Origin: Ponticoccus litoralis
Lineage (GTDB): Bacteria; Pseudomonadota; Alphaproteobacteria; Rhodobacterales; Rhodobacteraceae
Assembly: GCF_039769985.1 (NCBI RefSeq)
Contig: NZ_JBDNCH010000002.1
Span: forward strand, 868,001-932,000
Direction: 5' to 3'
Length of the DNA stretch: 64,000 bases
In this document: piece after piece, positions 28,821-37,844 of the stretch
Numbering within the stretch: position 1 is the first letter of the stretch
Layout of the letters: the number at the start of each line of letters is the position of its first letter
The notes under the pieces: model-generated
Seen by the model: the letters and a program-made list of their open reading frames with translations, nothing else
What the model was told of the DNA's origin: nothing
Databases searched by the model: none
Program-made: the position numbers and the translations under genes

Positions 28821-30121
28821 GCAGCCCCAGCCCCTTCCCCACCCGCGGCCCGATGATCCTTGGGATCGTCGCCCTGCTGATCCTCGTCGGCGGCTTCGGC
28901 ACATGGGCCGCAACGACGAATATCTCGGGCGCGATCGTCGCCTCGGGGTCGATCGAGGTCGACCAGAACCGGCAGGTGGTGCAGCACCCGGACGGCGGCG
29001 TCGTGGCCGAGATCCGCGTGCGCGAGGGCGATACGGTCGAGGTCGGCGATACGCTGATCCGGCTGGACCCGACCCTGTTGCAGTCGGAACTGGCGATCAC
29101 CGAGGGCCAGCTCTACGAGCTGATGGCGCGGCGCGCCCGCCTGCACGCGGAACGCGATACCGCCGCCGACATCACCTTTCCCGAACCGCTGCTGACCCGC
29201 GCCGAGGCCGACGAAGAGGTCAGCGAACTGGTCGAGGGCCAGCGCAACCTCTTCCTCGCCCGGCTGGAGTCGGCGGCCCGCGAGATCGAGCAGCTGTCCA
29301 AGCGCAAGGACCAGATCGCCGACCAGGTGCGCGGGATCGAGGCGCAGCAGGTGGCGCTGGACGAGCAGCTTGATCTGATCCGGCAGGAGCTGGAAAACCA
29401 GCAGTCGCTGCTGGAACGCGGACTGGCCAAGATCGGCACGGTTCTGGCGCTGCAACGCGAACAGTCGCGGCTGACCGGCACCGTGGGCGAGCTGATCGCC
29501 CAGAAGGCGCAGGCCGAGGGGCGGATCACCGAGATCGACATCCAGATCCAGAGCCTGCAGACCCAGCGCCGCGAGGAATCCATCACCACCCTGCGCGACC
29601 TGCAGTTCCGCGAGCGCGAACTGGCCGAACAGGCCCGCGCCCTGCGCGAACGCCTCAGCCGGATGGAGATCACCGCGCCGGTGTCCGGTGTGGTCTACGG
29701 CATGACGGTCTTCACCCCGCGCTCGGTGATCCGCCCGGCGGACCCGGTGCTGTATCTCGTGCCGCAGGACCGCCCGCTGGTGATCGCGGCGCAGGTCGAG
29801 ACGATCCACATCGACCAGCTTTTTGTGAACCAGGAGGTCTCGCTGCGCTTCGCCGCGCTGGACCAGCGCCAGACGCCGGAGCTGTTTGGCCGCGTGGTGC
29901 AGATCTCTGCCGATGCCTTCGAGGACCAGTCGACCCGCGTGCGCTACTACCGCGCCGAGATCGTGCTGAGCGAGGGCCAGATCGACCGCCTGCCCGAGGG
30001 CACGGCGCTGATCCCCGGCATGCCGGTCGAGGCCTTCATCCGCACCGCCGACCGCACCCCGCTGGCCTACCTCGTGAAGCCCTTCACCGACTATTTCGCC
30101 CGGGCCTTCCGCGAGACCTGA
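28817..30121 (+). CDS. HlyD family type I secretion adaptor
   Basis: A 434-residue membrane-fusion protein linking the PrtD-type exporter to an outer-membrane channel. One N-terminal helix (residues ~12-32, MILGIVALLILVGGFG) anchors it. Biotinyl-lipoyl-like halves lie at VVQHPDGGVVAEIRVREGDTVEVG and MEITAPVSGVVYGMTVFTP, separated by a long coiled coil (~residues 100-280). The start overlaps the exporter stop. The HlyD/PrtE signature region (IPGMPVEAFIRTADRTPLAYLVKP) is at the end. Confidence 0.92.
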   Translation: MSSPSPFPTRGPMILGIVALLILVGGFGTWAATTNISGAIVASGSIEVDQNRQVVQHPDGGVVAEIRVREGDTVEVGDTLIRLDPTLLQSELAITEGQLYELMARRARLHAERDTAADITFPEPLLTRAEADEEVSELVEGQRNLFLARLESAAREIEQLSKRKDQIADQVRGIEAQQVALDEQLDLIRQELENQQSLLERGLAKIGTVLALQREQSRLTGTVGELIAQKAQAEGRITEIDIQIQSLQTQRREESITTLRDLQFRERELAEQARALRERLSRMEITAPVSGVVYGMTVFTPRSVIRPADPVLYLVPQDRPLVIAAQVETIHIDQLFVNQEVSLRFAALDQRQTPELFGRVVQISADAFEDQSTRVRYYRAEIVLSEGQIDRLPEGTALIPGMPVEAFIRTADRTPLAYLVKPFTDYFARAFRET

Positions 30122-30123
30122 TC

Positions 30124-30232
30124 GGGCGGGGGAAGCCGGTTCGAACCGGCTTCGAACGGCCTTCGAAGGCCGTTGCCCGCAAGCCTCTGCCGAAAGCTCC
30201 CGGCGGCAGGGAACGGCTTTCGAAAGCCTGTC
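30124..30232. repeat. Family 2 TTCGAA palindromes after hlyD
   Basis: Two perfect palindromes, 30132-30153 (centred on GGTTCGAACC) and 30155-30174 (AACGGCCTTCGAAGGCCGTT), then a shorter GGCTTTCGAAAGCC at 30215-30228. They lie right after the hlyD stop and may end transcription of the secretion operon. Confidence 0.8.
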
Positions 30233-30310
30233 CCGCCGCCCCAAACAGGGGCTTTTCATCGCAGCCGCACGCGACTAGCTTCCGCCCGACACTGCACAGG
30301 AAGAGCCCCA

Positions 30311-30775
30311 ATGTCCGACCCCATCGAAACCCGCCTGGCCGAGCTTGGCCTCACCCTGCCCGACGCGCCGGCCCCCGCGGCGAACTACGTGCCCTACGTG
30401 ATCTCGGGCAACATGCTCTACGTCTCGGGGCAGGTCTCCATGGGGCCCGACGGCTTCATCACCGGCAAGCTGGGCCAGGATCTTTCGGTCGAGGACGGCG
30501 CGGCGGCGGCCGTGGCCTGCGCGCTCAGCCTGCTGGCACAGGTCCGCGCGGCCTGCGGCGGCGACCTGTCGCGCCTGAAGCGCGTGGTGAAGCTGACCGG
30601 CTTCGTCAACAGCACGCCGGATTTCACCGACCAGCCCAAGGTGATCAACGGCGCCTCGGACACGCTGGCCGAGATCCTCGGCGATGCCGGGCGCCATGCC
30701 CGCTCTGCGGTGTCGGCGGCCAGCCTGCCCTTCGGCGTCGCGGTCGAGATCGAAGGCATCTTCGAGATCGCCTGA
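30311..30775 (+). CDS. RidA family protein
   Basis: A 154-residue member of the YjgF/RidA family, whose best-known member hydrolyses reactive enamine/imine intermediates from PLP enzymes. LYVSGQVSMGPDGFITGKLGQD and the C-terminal RSAVSAASLPFGVAVEIEGIF fit the family; the conserved Arg (RSAV) is present. It belongs to the longer YjgF subgroup with an N-terminal extension. The GDPD gene follows 27 bp later. Confidence 0.9.
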   Translation: MSDPIETRLAELGLTLPDAPAPAANYVPYVISGNMLYVSGQVSMGPDGFITGKLGQDLSVEDGAAAAVACALSLLAQVRAACGGDLSRLKRVVKLTGFVNSTPDFTDQPKVINGASDTLAEILGDAGRHARSAVSAASLPFGVAVEIEGIFEIA

Positions 30776-30802
30776 GGCCGGACCCGCAGCCAAGGTACCG
30801 CG

Positions 30803-31558
30803 ATGACGCCCCTGCCCCGCGCCTTCCTCGACCGGCCCATTGCCCACCGTGCGCTGCACGACCGTGCAGCGGGCCGGATCGAGAACAGCCCCGCCGCCAT
30901 CCGCGCCGCGATCGCGGCGGGCTACGGCATCGAGATCGACATCCAGCGCTCCGCCGACGGGCAGGCCATGGTCTTTCACGACTACGACCTGCAGCGGCTG
31001 ACCGGCACGCGGGGCGCGATCCAGCAGCACAGCGCCAAGGCGCTGCGCGGCCTGACGCTCACCGGCGGGAACGACACCATCCCCACCCTGCCCGAGGTGC
31101 TGGCGCTGGTCGGCGGCGCGGTGCCGCTGCTGATCGAGGTCAAGGACCAGGACGGCGCCATGGGCCCCGGGGTCGGCCCGCTGGAAGACGCCGTCGCCGC
31201 CGCGCTCGACGGCTACGACGGCCCGGTCGCGCTGATGTCCTTCAACCCGCATTCCGTCGCGGCGCTGGCCGACCGCATGCCGCAGCACCCGCGCGGCCTG
31301 ACCACCTGCGCCTACGCGGCCGAGGACCACCCCACCCTGCCCGCCGCCACCCGCGACGCCCTGCGCGGCATCCCCGATGCCCATCGCACCGGCGCCAGCT
31401 TCATCAGCCACGACCACCGCGACCTCTCATCGCCCCGCGTCGCCGCGCTGAAGGCGCAGGGCCTGGCCGTGCTCTGCTGGACGGTCCGCTCACCCGAGGA
31501 AGAGGCCAGCGCGCGGCGCATCGCCCAGAATGTCACCTTCGAAGGCTACACGGCTTGA
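30803..31558 (+). CDS. ugpQ: Glycerophosphodiester phosphodiesterase
   Basis: A 251-residue cytosolic enzyme hydrolysing glycerophosphodiesters to glycerol-3-phosphate. Catalytic motifs are HRALHD, ENSPAAI, YGIEIDIQRSADG, VFHD and LIEVKDQ. There is no signal peptide, matching UgpQ rather than the periplasmic GlpQ. It follows ridA closely and precedes the acetyltransferase gene by 33 bp, so the three probably form one transcription unit. Confidence 0.92.
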   Translation: MTPLPRAFLDRPIAHRALHDRAAGRIENSPAAIRAAIAAGYGIEIDIQRSADGQAMVFHDYDLQRLTGTRGAIQQHSAKALRGLTLTGGNDTIPTLPEVLALVGGAVPLLIEVKDQDGAMGPGVGPLEDAVAAALDGYDGPVALMSFNPHSVAALADRMPQHPRGLTTCAYAAEDHPTLPAATRDALRGIPDAHRTGASFISHDHRDLSSPRVAALKAQGLAVLCWTVRSPEEEASARRIAQNVTFEGYTA

Positions 31559-31591
31559 ACCCCCGGGCGGAAACGCCAGATTGAACCCGTG

Positions 31592-32789
31592 ATGACCGAC
31601 CAGAGCCCCGGCCCGACGCTCACCGTCTCCGTGCTGACAAGCCTCTCGCAGATCGCCGCGGGCGACTGGGATGCCTGCGCCTGCCCCGAGGACGCCGAGG
31701 GCCGGCCCTACGATCCCTTCACCACCCACCGCTTCCTCAGCGCGCTGGAAGACAGCGGATCGGTCGGGCGAGGCACCGGGTGGGAACCGCGCTACCTCGT
31801 CGCCGAAGCCGAGGGCGAGACGATCGCCGTGGCGCCGCTGTACGGCAAGACCCACAGCCAGGGCGAATACATCTTCGACCACAACTGGGCGCACGCGCTG
31901 GAAAACGCGGGCGGCGCCTATTACCCCAAGCTGCAGATCGCCGTGCCCTTCACTCCCGCCACCGGGCGTCGCTTCCTCACGAAGCCGGGGCACGAGACGC
32001 AGGGCATGTCGGCACTGCTTCAGGGCGCCGTGCAACTCGCCGCCGAAAACGGCCTGTCCTCGCTGCACACCACCTTCTGCACCGAGGCAGAGGCCATCGC
32101 GGGCGAGCGCATGGGCCTGCTGCGGCGCGTGACGCAGCAATTCCACTGGTACAACCGCGACTACGCCGATTTCGACGCCTTCCTCGCCGACCTCAGCAGC
32201 CGCAAGCGCAAGACCATCCGCAAGGAACGCCGCACCGCGCAGGCCTTCGGCGGCCAGATCGAGACCCTGACCGGCGAGGCCATCCGGCCCGAACACTGGG
32301 ACGCCTTCTGGCAGTTCTACCAGGACACCGGCGCGCGCAAATGGGGCGCCCCCTACCTGACCCGCGCCTTCTTCGAAATCGCGCACGAGACCCTGCGCGA
32401 CGATATCGCGCTGGTCCTCTGCACGCGCCACGGCCAGCCGGTGGCGGGCGCGCTGAACTTCATCGACCGCCAGGCCCTCTACGGACGCTACTGGGGCTGC
32501 ACCGAAGACCACCCCTGCCTGCATTTCGAGGCCTGCTACTACCGGGCCATCGACTTCGCCATCGCCCAGTGGCCTGGCCCGGGTAGAGGCCGGGGCCCAG
32601 GGCGACCACAAGCTGGCGCGCGGCTACCTGCCCGCGCAGACCCATTCGCTGCACTGGATCGCCAACCCCGGCTTTTCCGAGGCGGTAGAGCGCTTTCTCA
32701 AGGCGGAACGCGCCGCGGTGGACGAGGATATCGAGATCCTCACCGGCTACGGCCCGTTCCGGAAGACCACTCAGGAGGAAAGAGAATGA
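31592..32789 (+). CDS. FemAB/GNAT-type acyltransferase (DUF482/PF04339), frameshifted near 32570
   Basis: About 398 residues. The first frame covers ~325 residues (YDPFTTHRFLSALEDSGSVG, HNWAHALENAGGAYYPKLQIAVPFTPATGRR, LRRVTQQFHWYNRDY, SRKRKTIRKERR, GRYWGCTEDHPCLHFEACYYRAI). A T inserted in CCAGTGGC at 32570 shifts the frame; the other frame carries DHKLARGYLPAQTHSLHWI to the stop. The family is PF04339 peptidogalycan biosynthesis/recognition-like; the acyl donor is unknown. The start is taken as ATG 31592 rather than GTG 31589. Its stop overlaps the phhB start. Confidence 0.85.
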
Positions 32790-33076
32790 CCGAGAAACTG
32801 TCGGACACCGCCCGCCAGACCGTGCTGGAGCCGCTGTTCTCCGCCGGCTGGGAGATGGTCGAGGGGCGCGATGCGATCCACAAGACCTACAAGTTCGGCG
32901 ACTTCACCGAGGCCTTCGCCTGGATGACTCGCGCCGCCATGTTCGCGGAGAAATGGAACCACCACCCCGAGTGGTTCAACGTCTACAACAGGGTCGAGGT
33001 GACGCTGTCGACACATGATGTCGACGGCCTGTCGCAGCTGGACGTTAAGCTCGCGCGCAAGATGGACAGCCTGTAG
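32786..33076 (+). CDS. phhB: 4a-hydroxytetrahydrobiopterin dehydratase
   Basis: A 96-residue pterin-4a-carbinolamine dehydratase that recycles the pterin cofactor of aromatic hydroxylases. NHHPEWFNVYNRVEVTLSTHD is the active-site region with catalytic His residues. It overlaps the preceding stop by four bases (ATGA). No phenylalanine hydroxylase gene is in the window. Confidence 0.93.
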   Translation: MTEKLSDTARQTVLEPLFSAGWEMVEGRDAIHKTYKFGDFTEAFAWMTRAAMFAEKWNHHPEWFNVYNRVEVTLSTHDVDGLSQLDVKLARKMDSL

Positions 33077-33087
33077 GGCCACGGCCC

Positions 33088-33155
33088 GGCTTCTTCGGTC
33101 CAAAAATACCGCGGGGGAGGCCGCAGGCCGGGGGCGGAGCCCCGCTTGCCCGACC
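33088..33155. repeat. Family 3 repeat after phhB
   Basis: CTTCTTCGGTCCAAAAATACC is the reverse of the GGTATTTGGACC-type core; a GC-rich hairpin (GGGGCGGAGCCCC) follows. Confidence 0.7.
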
Positions 33156-33189
33156 TCCGCCGCCCGGACCGGAACGGTATGGAATGGAA

Positions 33190-33245
33190 GAAGCTTTTGC
33201 GCCACAAAAGCTTCCCCCGCCCATCCTTTGCGACGCAAAGGATGG
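33190..33245. repeat. Family 2 paired hairpins between phhB and peroxiredoxin
   Basis: GAAGCTTTTG / CAAAAGCTTC (33190-33214) and CCATCCTTTG / CAAAGGATGG (33221-33245) are adjacent stems with short loops, separated by CCCCGC. They separate the convergent phhB and peroxiredoxin genes and may terminate both. Confidence 0.75.
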
Positions 33246-33255
33246 CTCCTCCGCG

Positions 33256-33744
33256 TCAGATCGCGGCGAGAATCGCCTCGCCGCCCGAGGTCTCGCAGAC
33301 ACCCGGGTTCTCTTCGGCGTGCAGCACCTTGACCACGCCGTCCTCGGCATAAAGCGCATAGCGCTTCGAGCGGTCGATCAGGCCCACCGGCGGCGCCGAG
33401 AAATCCATGCCCGCCGCCTTGGTGAATTCCGCCGCCGGGTCGCCCAGCATGGTGATGCCGGCCGCCGTGGCACCGGTATCGGCGCCCCATGCGCCCATCA
33501 CGAAGGGGTCGTTCACCGACAGGCAGATCACCTCGTCGACGCCCTTTTCCCGGAAGCCATCCAGCGTGCGCATGAAGCTTGGCACATGCGCCGTGGAACA
33601 GGTGCCCGTATAGGCGCCCGGCAGCGCGAAGATCACGACCTTGCGGCCCTTGACCTTGTCCGAAAGCTTGACCTCTGCGGGCCCCTCCGGCCCCATGTAG
33701 GCCAGAACCGCCTCGGGCAGCGTCGCCCCAACTGAAATCGACAT
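33256..33744 (-). CDS. Peroxiredoxin (Prx5 family)
   Basis: A 162-residue cytosolic peroxidase reducing hydroperoxides. The peroxidatic Cys49 lies in ALPGAYTGTCSTAHVPSF, which has Gly where PxxxTxxC families usually have Pro. A second Cys, Cys150 (NPGVCETSG), could be the resolving residue as in human Prx5-like enzymes. Start MSISVGATLP. It is divergent from the flavoprotein reductase gene, from which it may receive electrons, but that is inferred. Confidence 0.9.
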   Translation of the reverse strand: MSISVGATLPEAVLAYMGPEGPAEVKLSDKVKGRKVVIFALPGAYTGTCSTAHVPSFMRTLDGFREKGVDEVICLSVNDPFVMGAWGADTGATAAGITMLGDPAAEFTKAAGMDFSAPPVGLIDRSKRYALYAEDGVVKVLHAEENPGVCETSGGEAILAAI

Positions 33745-33825
33745 TGTCGCTGTCACTCCTGCGTTTGCGTTTTCCTGCGCCTCGACTATAGGCTCCGGCA
33801 CGCAAAGGGAAACGGGAGAGTGATC

Positions 33826-35035
33826 ATGTCGGGTGTCGTTGTTGTCGGGGCGGGTCAGACGGCGGCGTCGCTGGTCGCGAAACTGCGCAGTGGCGGCTAC
33901 ACGGGACAGATCACCCTGGTCGGCGAGGAGCCCGTCGTGCCCTACCAGCGCCCGCCGCTGTCCAAGGCCTACCTGCTGGGCGAGATGGATCTCGACCGCC
34001 TCTTCCTGCGGCCCGCAGAGTTCTACGCCGCCCAGAACGTCACCCTGCGTCTCGGCTCCCGGGTGACGGGGATCGACCGCGCCGCCCGGACCGTAACAGT
34101 CGGACAGGACACCCTTTCCTACGACGACCTCGTGCTCTGCACCGGTGCCCTTCCCCGCCGCCTGCCCGAGGCCATCGGCGGCGCGCTCGGCGGTGTCTAC
34201 GCGGTCCGCACCCTTGCGGATGTCGACGCCATGGCCCCGCGGTTCCAAAAGGGCGCCCGCGTACTGATCGTCGGCGGCGGCTACATCGGGCTCGAGGCGG
34301 CGGCGGTGGCCGCGAAGCTGGGCCTGACCGTGACCCTGGTCGAGGCCGCGCCGCGCATCCTGCAACGGGTCGCCGCGCCCGAGACCTCGGACTACTTCCG
34401 CGCGCTTCACAAAAGCCACGACGTCGACATCCGCGAGGGCACGGGACTGGTCAAACTGACCGGCGACGGCCAGGTCACCGGCGCCGAACTCTCGGACGGC
34501 ACCCGGCTCGAAATCGACTTCGCCATCGCCGGGGTCGGAATCGCGCCCGACACGGGTCTGGCCGAAGCGGCGGGGCTCGATATCGACAACGGCATCCTCG
34601 TGAACGCACAGGGCCAGACCTCCGACCCGGCGATCTGGGCGGCGGGCGACTGCGCGGCCTTCCCGCAGGCCGGGGCCCTCATGCGGCTGGAAAGCGTCGG
34701 CAATGCCATCGACATGGGCGAGCTGGTGGCCGGGAACATCCTCGGCGCGGGCCGCGCCTATGCCGCCAAACCGTGGTTCTGGTCGGACCAATACGACACC
34801 AAGCTGCAGATCGCCGGGCTGAACGCAGGCTACGACCAGATCGTGACGCGCAGGGCCGAGGACGGCGGGCTGTCGCACTGGTACTACGCCGGCGACAGGC
34901 TGCTGGCGGTGGACGCGATGAACGACAGCCGCGCCTATATGGTCGGCAAACGCCTGATCGAGGCGGGCCGGACAGCGGACAAGGCGGTGGTGGCCAACCC
35001 TTCGTACCGACCTCAAGCCCCTGCTGAAAGGGTGA
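33826..35035 (+). CDS. FAD/NAD(P) ferredoxin-reductase-like oxidoreductase, 3' frameshift
   Basis: About 402 residues. FAD motif VVVGAGQTAASL, then LIVGGGYIGLEAAAVAAKLG for NAD(P)H and WAAGDCAAFP near the end mark a rubredoxin/putidaredoxin reductase-type enzyme. A T inserted at about 35005 (CCTTCG-T-ACCGAC) shifts the last 11 codons; without it the protein ends NPSTDLKPLLKG with TGA at 35033. As sequenced, it reads straight into rsmD as a 595-residue fusion. Ferredoxin partner unknown. Confidence 0.88.
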
Positions 35036-35607
35036 GGATCGTCGCCGGAGAGTTTCGCGGGCGCCGCCTTGCCGCGCTTGGCAAGGGCGACCCGGGGGCG
35101 CATCTGCGCCCCACCACCGACCGGGTGCGCGAGGCGCTGTTCAACATGCTGGCGGGCGGGCGGTTCGGCGAGCCCTTCGACGGCACGCGGGTTCTGGACC
35201 TCTTCGCCGGAACCGGCGCATTGGGCCTGGAGGCGCTGTCGCGCGGCGCCGCGCACCTGACGCTGGTGGAAAACGGCCGCACTGGCCAGCGGCTGATCCG
35301 CGAGAACCTCAAGACGCTGGGATGCGCCGACCGGGTGCGCCTGATCGGCGCCGACGCCACCCGCCTGCCCGCCGCCGATGCGCCCTGCGCGCTGGTCTTC
35401 CTCGACCCGCCCTACGGCAAGGGCCTCGGGGCGCGGGCCCTGACCGCCGCCCGCAACGCGGGCTGGCTGGCGCCCGGCGCGCTTGTCGTCTGGGAAGAAA
35501 GCGCAGCCCAGCCCGCGCCAGAAGGCTTCACCGCGCTCGAAACCCGGGCCTACGGCGACACGGTGGTGACCCTCCTCAACGCCCCGACCGGGGCCGCGCA
35601 GCCCTAG
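35032..35607 (+). CDS. rsmD: 16S rRNA (guanine(966)-N2)-methyltransferase
   Basis: A 191-residue SAM-dependent methyltransferase acting on 16S rRNA in the small ribosomal subunit. The start is GTG at 35032 (VRIVAGEFRGRRL, the classic RsmD beginning), overlapping the restored TGA of the reductase gene. SAM motif DLFAGTGALGLEALSRGA and catalytic LDPPYGKG are present. Because of the frameshift upstream, it appears fused in frame to the reductase. Confidence 0.93.
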   Translation: MRIVAGEFRGRRLAALGKGDPGAHLRPTTDRVREALFNMLAGGRFGEPFDGTRVLDLFAGTGALGLEALSRGAAHLTLVENGRTGQRLIRENLKTLGCADRVRLIGADATRLPAADAPCALVFLDPPYGKGLGARALTAARNAGWLAPGALVVWEESAAQPAPEGFTALETRAYGDTVVTLLNAPTGAAQP

Positions 35608-35751
35608 GACAGCGGCCAAGCCCCTGCCGCCCGTTCCGAACGAACCCCGCGATCCCTAGCCCCCCTACGGCCCCCGGAAACGCGCCGATCCCGCAAGACG
35701 GAGCTCCACACCTGCAAGGCTGGCAAAGCGCGCAGGCTCTGGTATCATCGC

Positions 35752-35769
35752 ATTCAAATGCATGAATGA
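35752..35769. promoter_or_regulatory. CATTCA/TGAATG inverted repeat upstream of the MBL gene
   Basis: CATTCAAATGCATGAATG is an inverted repeat of six-base arms with a six-base spacer that is itself palindrome-like (AATGCA/TGCAT), 15 bp before the start of the MBL-fold gene, in an AT-richer segment. It could be an operator; no regulator gene is adjacent. Confidence 0.45.
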
Positions 35770-35784
35770 CATGGGAGGTCCAAC

Positions 35785-36753
35785 ATGCCGCTTTTCCGCC
35801 CCTCACGCCGCGCGCTTCTGTCCATGGCCGCCGCGGCCCCGACGCTGGCCCTGCCCGTGCGCGCGCAGGCCCGGGCGCTCGGCGCCCCCTCGGCCAGCAA
35901 CCCCGCGCACATGCAATTCACGCTGGGAGAGATGACGCTGACCGTGGTCTCCGACGGCCACCTCGAGCTTCCGGCCAACAGCCTCGGCGTGAACGCCGAT
36001 CCCGAAGAGGTCCGCGCCTTCCTCGAAAGCTACTTCCTCTCGACCGACACCAATTACGCCCATGCCAACCACCTGGTCATCCAGACCGGCGAGGCCACGG
36101 TCCTCGTCGACACCGGCTCCGGCAGCCGCTTCCTGCCCACCGCCGGGCGGCTGGCGGAGAACCTCGGGAAAGCGGGCATCGAGCCCTCGGCGATCACCCA
36201 TGTCCTGATCACCCACGCCCATCCGGACCACATCTGGGGCATCCGGGACGACTTCGACGACGCGCTCTTCCCCGATGCCGCCTATTTCGCCGGTCAGACC
36301 GAACACGACTACTGGATGCAGGACGACCTGGTGAACCGGGTCCCGCCGGAAATGCAGCAATTCGTCGTCGGCGCGGTCAATGCCTTCCAGGTCGAGGGCG
36401 TGGACTGGACGCTCCTTGCCAATGACCAGGAGGTCGTCCCCGGCGTGCGCGTCACCGACACCCCGGGCCACACCCCCGGCCACCTCTCGGTGATCGTCGA
36501 ATCGAACGGCCAGCAACTGATCGCGCTCGGCGATTCGATGAACCACGCCCACATGAACTTTGCCCACCCCGACTGGGTCAACAATTTCGACATGGATGCC
36601 GAGACCACGCAGGCGACGCGAAAGCGCCTGCTCGACATGGCCGCGGCGGACCGCATGGCGGTGCTGGGCTACCACTTCCCCTTCCCGGGCGTGGGCCATG
36701 TGCGCACCAGAGGCGAAGCCTACGAATTCGTCCCCGCCCTCTGGCAATGGTGA
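35785..36753 (+). CDS. MBL-fold metallo-hydrolase with Tat-like signal
   Basis: A 322-residue exported hydrolase. Residues 1-28 (PSRRALLSMAAAAPTLALPVRAQA) form a twin-arginine-like signal. The zinc motif HAHPDHIWG, later DTPGHTPGH and GDSMNHAHM, and YHFPFPGVGH complete the metallo-beta-lactamase fold with two zinc sites. Substrate unknown; the family includes quorum-sensing lactonases and arylsulfatase-like enzymes. A GGGAGG site precedes the ATG. Confidence 0.9.
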   Translation: MPLFRPSRRALLSMAAAAPTLALPVRAQARALGAPSASNPAHMQFTLGEMTLTVVSDGHLELPANSLGVNADPEEVRAFLESYFLSTDTNYAHANHLVIQTGEATVLVDTGSGSRFLPTAGRLAENLGKAGIEPSAITHVLITHAHPDHIWGIRDDFDDALFPDAAYFAGQTEHDYWMQDDLVNRVPPEMQQFVVGAVNAFQVEGVDWTLLANDQEVVPGVRVTDTPGHTPGHLSVIVESNGQQLIALGDSMNHAHMNFAHPDWVNNFDMDAETTQATRKRLLDMAAADRMAVLGYHFPFPGVGHVRTRGEAYEFVPALWQW

Positions 36754-36760
36754 CGGTGTG

Positions 36761-36825
36761 CCCTTCTTCGGTCTGAAAATACCTCGGGAGGGGGTCGGGG
36801 AGGGCAGAGCCCTCCCCGGGGCCTG
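36761..36825. repeat. Family 3 repeat after the MBL gene
   Basis: CTTCTTCGGTCTGAAAATACC followed by a GGGGAGGGC/GCCCTCCCC hairpin, located just past the MBL stop. Confidence 0.7.
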
Positions 36826-36899
36826 CGTGGCCTGAACGCAAATCGACCCTCTGCGCCGCAAGGCGCGCCTCGGGATCGGGCGCCCGATCAGCGCCTGGA

Positions 36900-37751
36900 T
36901 CAGCCGTAGGTCGGGTGGAACAGCCCGCCGGGCGACAGTGTGAAGATCTCGCAGCCCTCCGCCGTCACGCCGACCGAATGCTCGAACTGCGCCGACAGCG
37001 ACTTGTCGCGCGTCACCGCCGTCCAGTCGTCGGCCAGAACCTTGGTCTCGGGACGGCTGAGGTTCACCATGGGCTCGATGGTGAAGAACATGCCCTCTTC
37101 CAGCACCGGCCCGGTGCCCGCGCGGCCATAATGCAGCACGTTGGGCGGCGCGTGGAACACCCGCCCCAGCCCGTGCCCGCAGAAATCGCGCACCACGGAC
37201 ATGCGGTGCCCCTCGACGAAGCTCTGGATGGCATGGCCGATGTCGCCGAAGGTATTGCCGGGCTTCACCGCCTCGATCCCTACCATCAGCGCGTCATGCG
37301 TCACCTGGATCAGCCGCTCGGCCTTGCGCGGCAGCTTTCCGGCCACGTACATCCGGCTGGTGTCGCCGTACCAGCCGTCCACGATCACCGTCACGTCGAC
37401 GTTCAGGATATCGCCGTCCTTCAGGGTCTTGCCGCCCGGAATGCCGTGGCAGACCACGTGGTTCACGCTGATGCAGGAGGCATGCTGGTAGCCCTTGTAG
37501 CCGATCGTGGCAGAGACCGCCCCAGCTTCCTCGACCCGGCCCCGGATGTAATCGTCGATCGCCTCGGTGGTCTGGCCGACGAAGACCCGATCCGGCAATT
37601 CGTCGAGGATCTGCGCCGCAAGCGCGCCCGCCCGCTGCATCCCGGCAAAATCGCCCGGTTCGTAGATGCGGATGCCGTCCCGCGTGACCCGCCCGCTTTC
37701 GTCCATCTTCACAAGGTCGCTCCACTTTGTCCTGCCCCCGTTTAACCCCAT
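36900..37751 (-). CDS. map: Type I methionine aminopeptidase
   Basis: A 283-residue enzyme removing initiator Met from nascent proteins. Metal ligands lie in NVDVTVIVDGWYGDTSRM (two Asp), GHGLGRVFH (His), and FTIEPMV plus the C-terminal AQFEHSVGVT (Glu). The ATG at 37751 (MGLNGGRTKW) has a weak ribosome site; 37706 (MDESGR) is a reasonable alternative that would be nearer to the usual length. It is divergent from mscS. Confidence 0.94.
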   Translation of the reverse strand: MGLNGGRTKWSDLVKMDESGRVTRDGIRIYEPGDFAGMQRAGALAAQILDELPDRVFVGQTTEAIDDYIRGRVEEAGAVSATIGYKGYQHASCISVNHVVCHGIPGGKTLKDGDILNVDVTVIVDGWYGDTSRMYVAGKLPRKAERLIQVTHDALMVGIEAVKPGNTFGDIGHAIQSFVEGHRMSVVRDFCGHGLGRVFHAPPNVLHYGRAGTGPVLEEGMFFTIEPMVNLSRPETKVLADDWTAVTRDKSLSAQFEHSVGVTAEGCEIFTLSPGGLFHPTYG

Positions 37752-37844
37752 GGCGGCGCTTTTGCCAGACCGCCGCCGTGCGCCCCGGGGAACCCTTTGC
37801 ACGAACCCGGGTTGGGAGCGCAGACCAACAAGGGGGACAACACC

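Noticed and set aside
33826..35607. Genuine bifunctional reductase-methyltransferase
   Set aside because: The two parts are unrelated; one extra base explains the join, and rsmD has its own typical GTG start.
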